The position numbers and the translations under genes were made by a program. Below are positions 59,778 to 64,000 of a DNA stretch of 64,000 bases, one piece after another. The stretch's first letter is position 1. Each line of letters starts with the position of its first letter. A model generated the notes under the pieces. The model ran no database searches. It worked only from the letters and a program-made list of their open reading frames with translations, and had not been told where the DNA came from. Location of the stretch: the NCBI RefSeq assembly GCF_003966975.1, contig NZ_AP018437.1:186001-250000 (forward strand). The letters are read 5' to 3'. This stretch comes from Pelolinea submarina (GTDB lineage Bacteria; Chloroflexota; Anaerolineae; Anaerolineales; Anaerolineaceae).

Positions 59778-61042
59778 CCGTCATCGGCGGGGGCAGCACC
59801 TATACCCCTGAATTAATTGATGGCTTTATTCAGCACGAACCCGACCTGCAAGTCGATGAAATTGCGCTGTACGATATCGACGAAGAACGTTTGAATATCG
59901 TGGGCGGTATGGCCCAGCGCCAGGTCCAATATGCCGAGCTGGACACTAAAGTCACGCTCAATCTGGACCGCCCCAAAGCGGTGGATGGCGCGAAATTCGT
60001 GCTGTCTTCCATGCGCATCGGACACATGGCCGCGCGCATCCTGGACGAGAAGATCCCGCTGAAATACAACGTAATCGGACAGGAGACCACCGGCCCGGGA
60101 GGCACCTTTAAAGCCTTCCGCACCATCCCGGTGACGCTGGATATCGCCAAAGATATGGAGAAGTATGCCCCGGATGCCTGGTATATCAACTTCACCAACC
60201 CGTCCGGTATCATGACCGAAGCCATTCTCAAGCACACCAACCTGAACGTCGTGGGTCTGTGCAACAATCCCATCAACACCATCGCCGCCATGGCGGAAGC
60301 CTTCCACGTGGAACCCAAAGATGTGTTCCTGGAGTGGATGGGCCTCAACCACGTCAACTGGGTGCGCAAAGTTTACATCAAGGGTGAGGACGTCACCCAA
60401 CAGTTGATCGACAACCTGGAAAAGATGGTAGACATCGAAGAAATGCCCAAGATCGACCCCGACCTGGTGCGCACCTTGGGCGTAATGCCGACTTATTATC
60501 TGCAATACTACTACTTCCATCCCCAACGCCTGGCAGAAGCCAAAGCAGCCGAGAAAAGCCGCGGCCAGGTTGTGCTGGAAGTTGAAAAAGAATTGTTGAA
60601 GAAATATGCCGATCCCAATGTCATGATCAAGCCCCCGGAACTGGCCCAACGCGGCGGCGCGCGTTATTCCGAAGCAGCCGTCAACCTGATCATGTCCCTG
60701 ATGCTCGACCGGCGGGACGTCCAGATCGTGGTGGCCCGCAACGGCACCAGCATCCCGGATTTGGATCCGGACGTATCTGTGGAAGTGCCCTGCGTGGTGG
60801 GCGCGCACGGCGTAACCCCGCTCAGCATGGGCCGCCTGCCCGAATCCATCCGCGCGTTGTGCCAGCATGCCAAAGCCTGGGAATCCGCCACGGTAAAAGC
60901 CGCTGTCAGCGGTTCCCGGCGCGACGCCTATTTAGCCATGCTGCAGAACCCCTTGGTGCCCGATTATCCCACCGCCGTCAAGCTGGTGGACGAAATGTTG
61001 GAAGCGCACAAGCAGTATCTGCCGCAATTTTTTAAAAAATAA
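59750..61042 (+). CDS. GH4 family 6-phospho-glycosidase B
   Basis: A 430-residue GH4 enzyme: ITVIGGGSTYTPELIDGF (NAD site), VIGQETTGPGGTFKAFRTIPV, metal ligands Cys171 (GLCNNP) and His201 (MGLNHVNW). This form is the closest of the three to canonical 6-phospho-beta-glucosidases. It overlaps the EIIA gene by 28 bases. Confidence 0.94.
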   Translation: MSKPTIEKITVIGGGSTYTPELIDGFIQHEPDLQVDEIALYDIDEERLNIVGGMAQRQVQYAELDTKVTLNLDRPKAVDGAKFVLSSMRIGHMAARILDEKIPLKYNVIGQETTGPGGTFKAFRTIPVTLDIAKDMEKYAPDAWYINFTNPSGIMTEAILKHTNLNVVGLCNNPINTIAAMAEAFHVEPKDVFLEWMGLNHVNWVRKVYIKGEDVTQQLIDNLEKMVDIEEMPKIDPDLVRTLGVMPTYYLQYYYFHPQRLAEAKAAEKSRGQVVLEVEKELLKKYADPNVMIKPPELAQRGGARYSEAAVNLIMSLMLDRRDVQIVVARNGTSIPDLDPDVSVEVPCVVGAHGVTPLSMGRLPESIRALCQHAKAWESATVKAAVSGSRRDAYLAMLQNPLVPDYPTAVKLVDEMLEAHKQYLPQFFKK

Positions 61043-61057
61043 ACATTTGGAGAAGAA

Positions 61058-62239
61058 ATGACGAAAATAGATTTGAGCCGCAAGATTGAAGTACCCAGTT
61101 GGGTGGATGCCCTGCTGAAACCAACCAAGATCGGCAGCGGTGAGCTGGAGCGCCAATGGGAAGAGATCGGCGACGAAGTAATGGATGTCCTCAAGAAGGT
61201 CATGCCCACCGGCAAATACACCCTGGGACCTTACCTGAAGAAATTTGAAGAGGAATTCGCCGAATTCAGCAATAGCAAATACGGTATCGGCATGTCCAGC
61301 GGTACCGCCGCATTGCACATCGCGTTGGAAGCCATGGGCGTCGGCCCGGGCGATGAGGTCATCACGGTATGCAATACCTACGTAGCCACTGCCTTCGCGA
61401 TCTCGTATTGTGGCGCGACTCCGGTGTTTGTGGATATCGACCCCAAGACCTACAACCTGACCGCCGAATTGGTGGAAAAGAAGATCACTTCCAAGACCAA
61501 GGCCATTGTGCCGGTGCACCTGTATGGGCAGGTAGTGGACATGGATCCCATTATGGACCTGGCCAAGAAGCACAACCTGTACGTACTGGAAGACGCTTCG
61601 CACGCGCACGGCGCATATTACAAGGGCCGCCGGGCAGGTTCATTAGGCCACGCAGCCGCTTTCTCGTTATACCCCAGCAAGAACATGGGCGCTTACGGCG
61701 ACGGCGGTGTCATTACCACCAGCGACCCCGAATTGAACGAGAAGATCCGCATGCTGCGCTACGTTGGTCAGCGCGTTAAATTCATTCACGAAGTGATTGG
61801 CTTCCAGGATCGTTTGGATGAGATCCAGGCCGCCATGTTGAGCGTCAAGCTGCGCCACCTGGATGATTGGAATAACCGCCGGCGCAAAATCGCCGCAATC
61901 TACGATGAAATGCTGAAGGACACTCCTCTGCAGCTGCCGTACGTGGCCGACTACGCCCACCACATTTATTATTCCTACGTAACCATCACCCCGAACGCGG
62001 AAGAACGGACCAACCTGCTGATACACCTGGCCAACAATGACATCGGCGCGTTTGCCATGTATCCCATCCTGGTGCCCATGCAGGGCGCTTATGAAGACCT
62101 GAATTACAAAGAGTCCGATTTCCCGGTAGGCTCTTCCTACGCCACGCGCGTGTTGAACCTGCCTATCTTTGAAACCTTCCGTGAGGATGAAGCCCGCGCG
62201 ACCGCCGAAGCCATCCTGGCTTACTACGACCGCGCATAA
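61058..62239 (+). CDS. DegT/DnrJ/EryC1/StrS-family aminotransferase
   Basis: A 393-residue PLP enzyme with Lys208 in AFSLYPSKNMGAYGDGG, SSGTAALHIALEAMGVGPGDE, and VLEDASHAHGAYYKGRRAG. The family adds an amino group to keto sugars, usually in nucleotide-sugar pathways. Here it sits between two GH4 genes in a PTS operon, which suggests it processes a 3-keto or amino intermediate made by the NAD-dependent GH4 chemistry; this is speculative. It lies 16 bases after GH4-B. Confidence 0.9.
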   Translation: MTKIDLSRKIEVPSWVDALLKPTKIGSGELERQWEEIGDEVMDVLKKVMPTGKYTLGPYLKKFEEEFAEFSNSKYGIGMSSGTAALHIALEAMGVGPGDEVITVCNTYVATAFAISYCGATPVFVDIDPKTYNLTAELVEKKITSKTKAIVPVHLYGQVVDMDPIMDLAKKHNLYVLEDASHAHGAYYKGRRAGSLGHAAAFSLYPSKNMGAYGDGGVITTSDPELNEKIRMLRYVGQRVKFIHEVIGFQDRLDEIQAAMLSVKLRHLDDWNNRRRKIAAIYDEMLKDTPLQLPYVADYAHHIYYSYVTITPNAEERTNLLIHLANNDIGAFAMYPILVPMQGAYEDLNYKESDFPVGSSYATRVLNLPIFETFREDEARATAEAILAYYDRA

Positions 62240-62260
62240 GCGAACGAATTGAGGGAATCG

Positions 62261-63493
62261 ATGTCTGAAAAACGAAAACTGGCAGTTCTGGGCGGCAGCA
62301 GCATTGCCTCTCCGCTGCTTGTGGAAGAAATGGCCAAGCGCACAGACCGGACGGCATTTGAGATCTGTCTGATTGGGCGCACACGCGACAAGCTTGAAAA
62401 AGTGGCCGCGGCAGGCGCAGCGTTAGCCAAGGCTGCCCAGGTTCCGTTAGAGGTTACCTTCGAGACCGATGCACGCAAAGGTCTGGAAGGCGCCGACTAC
62501 ATTCTTAACCAGATCCGCGTGGGCGGTTATAAAGCCCGCGCTTACGACGAACGCTTCCCCAAGCAGTTCGGCATCCTGGGAGAGGAAACATACGGGCCGG
62601 GCGGCATGAGCAACGCCCTGCGCACCATTCCGGTGGTGTTGGACTATTGCCGCATGGTGGAAGAAGTCGCTCCGCAGGCACTGATGCTCAACCTGACCAA
62701 CCCCAACAGCTACATCCAATATGCGGCTTCGCGCTACTCCAAAGTAAACATCGTGGGTGTGTGCGATTCGCCCATCGGCATTGCCGAGAACATCGCGGCC
62801 ATGCTGGGCGCGCCGCTGGAGGAGCTGTGGGTGCAGTACGTAGGTATGCATCACTTCGGCTGGGTCGTGAAGGCAATTTGGAACGGCCGCGACATGATGC
62901 CGGAAATCCTGAGCCAGTTGGACAAAGTACCCGGCCTGCCGGTGGACGTAGAGATCGCCCAGGCCATGGGCGGCATCCCCACCAGCTACTTCAAATATTA
63001 CTATCACGCCAACCGGGTCTTTGATAAACAAAAGGACCAGGAGCATGTGCGCGCGGAGCAGCTGATGGAGCTGGAAGCGCAGGTAATGAGCATTTACGAG
63101 GCCGGCAACAGCAAACCGGAGAGCTTGAATCAGCGCGGCGCGCATTGGTACGGCGCCATCGTAGTACCGGTCATGCTGGCGCACGCCAACAATGCCAACC
63201 AGGTTTTCATCCTGAACATCGTCAACGGCACAGCCATCCCTTGGATGCCGGCGCACGCCATTGTGGAGACCCCCACGCTGGTGACCGGCCACGGCTTTGT
63301 ACCGCTGGAACCGGCCGAGGCGCCGCTGGATTTGCAGGCCATGGTGCGCCTGAACGCCACGTTTGAGATGTTGTGGTCGGAGGCAGTGGTAGAAAAAGAT
63401 TACAGCAAAGCCCTGCGGGCCATGATGCTCAACCACCTGGTACACGACCTGGACACGGCCAAGGCCATATTGAAAGAGATTTGGAAGTTTTAG
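62261..63493 (+). CDS. GH4 family glycosidase C
   Basis: A 410-residue GH4 protein: LAVLGGSSIASPLLVEEM (NAD site), FGILGEETYGPGGMSNALRTIPVV, metal ligands Cys168 (GVCDSP) and His198 (VGMHHFGW). It is the most diverged of the three copies: GQETTGPGG is GEETYGPGG and GLNH is GMHH. This may indicate a different linkage or sugar. It ends the operon and is followed by a strong terminator. ATG 62261 is used. Confidence 0.9.
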   Translation: MSEKRKLAVLGGSSIASPLLVEEMAKRTDRTAFEICLIGRTRDKLEKVAAAGAALAKAAQVPLEVTFETDARKGLEGADYILNQIRVGGYKARAYDERFPKQFGILGEETYGPGGMSNALRTIPVVLDYCRMVEEVAPQALMLNLTNPNSYIQYAASRYSKVNIVGVCDSPIGIAENIAAMLGAPLEELWVQYVGMHHFGWVVKAIWNGRDMMPEILSQLDKVPGLPVDVEIAQAMGGIPTSYFKYYYHANRVFDKQKDQEHVRAEQLMELEAQVMSIYEAGNSKPESLNQRGAHWYGAIVVPVMLAHANNANQVFILNIVNGTAIPWMPAHAIVETPTLVTGHGFVPLEPAEAPLDLQAMVRLNATFEMLWSEAVVEKDYSKALRAMMLNHLVHDLDTAKAILKEIWKF

Positions 63494-63510
63494 TTTATTG
63501 AGGAACACGA

Positions 63511-63539
63511 AAGGCCGGCGTTTGCCGGCCTTTTTTTTA
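63511..63539 (+). terminator. Terminator of the PTS operon
   Basis: The stem AAGGCCGGC / GCCGGCCTT (63511-63519 and 63524-63532) is followed by a long T run. Confidence 0.92.
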
Positions 63540-63838
63540 TACTCCCTCTTCCCTTGGGTAAAAGGGTCAGGGGAGAGGGTTGACCAATGTCTGTGTCATC
63601 CTGAGGGAGCGTTTTGCCCTATGTGAAACGCAGGGCATCGACCGTAAGGATCTCGGCTGGCACAATCGCAAAAAGGCAGGCAAGAATGCCTGCCCTTCGA
63701 TGGTTAAGGGAAAGAATCAGGGGTGAGGGGGCATAGGTTATTTTTGGCGCGTATGGAAACGCGCCCTACGTTTTGCTGGATTAAAAATAATTTATTGGCC
63801 GTGCTTGTCGATCGCACAGTATCCCCTTGGGGAAAGCC
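63540..63838. repeat. Mosaic of dispersed intergenic repeats, block 4
   Basis: The block contains an ACTCCCTCTTCCC...GGGGAGAGGG element (63540-63580), a TGTCATCCTGAGGGAGCG...GGATCTCGG element (63594-63660), a GGCAGGCA-AGAA-TGCCTGCC palindrome (about 63677-63697) and a GGGGTGAGGGGGC stretch. It is of the same kind as the other three blocks. No gene is supported. Confidence 0.65.
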
Positions 63839-63841
63839 AAT

Positions 63842-63872
63842 AAAAAAAGAGGCCGGCGCAATTGCCGGCCTC
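63842..63872 (-). terminator. Terminator of the right-edge DegV gene
   Basis: On the minus strand GAGGCCGGC / GCCGGCCTC is followed by seven T. Confidence 0.88.
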
Positions 63873-63888
63873 GAATATCCAAAACAAC

Positions 63889-64000
63889 TTACTTGACCAT
63901 GTACAAGATCCCGATGGTGCCGGGGCCGCAGTGGCTGGAGACTACGCTGCCGGCACGGGTAATGAGCACCTCTTCGGGAGCGGCCAGTTTGATAATTTCT
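63889..64000 (-). CDS. DegV-family protein, C-terminal end
   Basis: The minus strand encodes the last 36 residues of a DegV-family protein: EEVLITRAGSVVSSHCGPGT then IGILYMVK. The SHCGPG stretch matches the ligand-site glycine loop (THVGPG) of the family. Most of the gene lies beyond the right edge. It is a second family member besides the one at 49270. Confidence 0.82.
   Translation of the reverse strand, partial: EIIKLAAPEEVLITRAGSVVSSHCGPGTIGILYMVK

Overview
The window looks like a chromosomal segment of an anaerobic bacterium of the phylum Chloroflexota, most likely class Anaerolineae. This placement is inference. It rests on the moderately high G+C, an FMN-riboswitch-controlled riboflavin-type ABC importer with an NMT1-like binding lipoprotein, a mevalonate operon built from archaeal-type HMG-CoA synthase and thiolase-fold genes beside class II HMG-CoA reductase, a stand-alone nitrilase next to nadE, and Pro/Thr-linker LysM and lipoproteins. 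No rRNA, phage, transposase or CRISPR array was seen.

Layout. 1-6.4 kb: start of ssb (left edge), a LysM surface protein, a molybdopterin oxidoreductase, a cytosolic histidine kinase, two methyltransferases, a methyltransferase fossil and a PD-(D/E)XK nuclease. 6.6-13.6 kb: an ABC exporter pair, a SAM hydrolase, an ABC-F ATPase, a D-Ala-D-Ala-ligase-like enzyme and an XRE/small-membrane-protein pair. 13.6-17.1 kb (minus): GerMN lipoprotein, nadE, its probable split glutaminase partner, and an M29 aminopeptidase. 18.0-21.6 kb: the mevalonate entry operon (mvaA, HMG-CoA synthase, a thiolase-fold protein lacking its catalytic residues). 21.8-28.3 kb: GNAT/YoaP protein, a duplicated tRNA-Ser(CGA) unit with one decaying copy and an Ntn-hydrolase pseudogene, AlkD, CPBP protease, LysE exporter, GNAT. 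28.4-31.8 kb: FMN riboswitch, three ABC genes, xpt. 31.9-34.4 kb (minus): a tandem pair of unknown membrane-anchored paralogues, a 30-residue membrane peptide with a structured leader, amrS. 34.5-39.6 kb: an amino-sugar cluster (GntR regulator, two SIS proteins, HAD phosphatase, nagA). 39.6-52.7 kb: glycerol-1-phosphate dehydrogenase, mutS2, ClC, VOC and nitroreductase genes, a Firmicutes-like sigma/anti-sigma pair, DegV, cyclophilin, aldo/keto reductase and an anchored thioredoxin. 52.9-63.5 kb: a LacI regulator followed by a ten-gene PTS sugar operon (EIIC, EIIB, EIIA, three divergent GH4 glycosidases, a DegT-type aminotransferase, a histidine phosphatase, an FGE-fold protein and an unknown membrane protein). 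The right edge holds the end of a second degV-like gene.

How the parts fit. The PTS operon should import and phosphorylate a beta-linked oligosaccharide or glycoside and cleave it inside the cell. A perfect palindrome overlapping the promoter of the LacI-family gene suggests that the regulator controls itself and, by read-through, the operon. The GntR/SIS/nagA cluster handles N-acetylglucosamine-type sugars. The riboswitch cassette should be silenced when FMN is plentiful.

Four intergenic blocks (about 1.1-1.6, 4.3-4.8, 17.1-18.0 and 63.5-63.8 kb) are mosaics of short dispersed repeats with no genes. The most interesting points are the thiolase with all catalytic positions replaced, the composition of the PTS/GH4 operon, the decaying tRNA-Ser/Ntn-hydrolase duplication, the small hydrophobic peptides with strong ribosome binding sites, and the recurrence of TATAAT boxes immediately upstream of start codons, which suggests leaderless transcripts.
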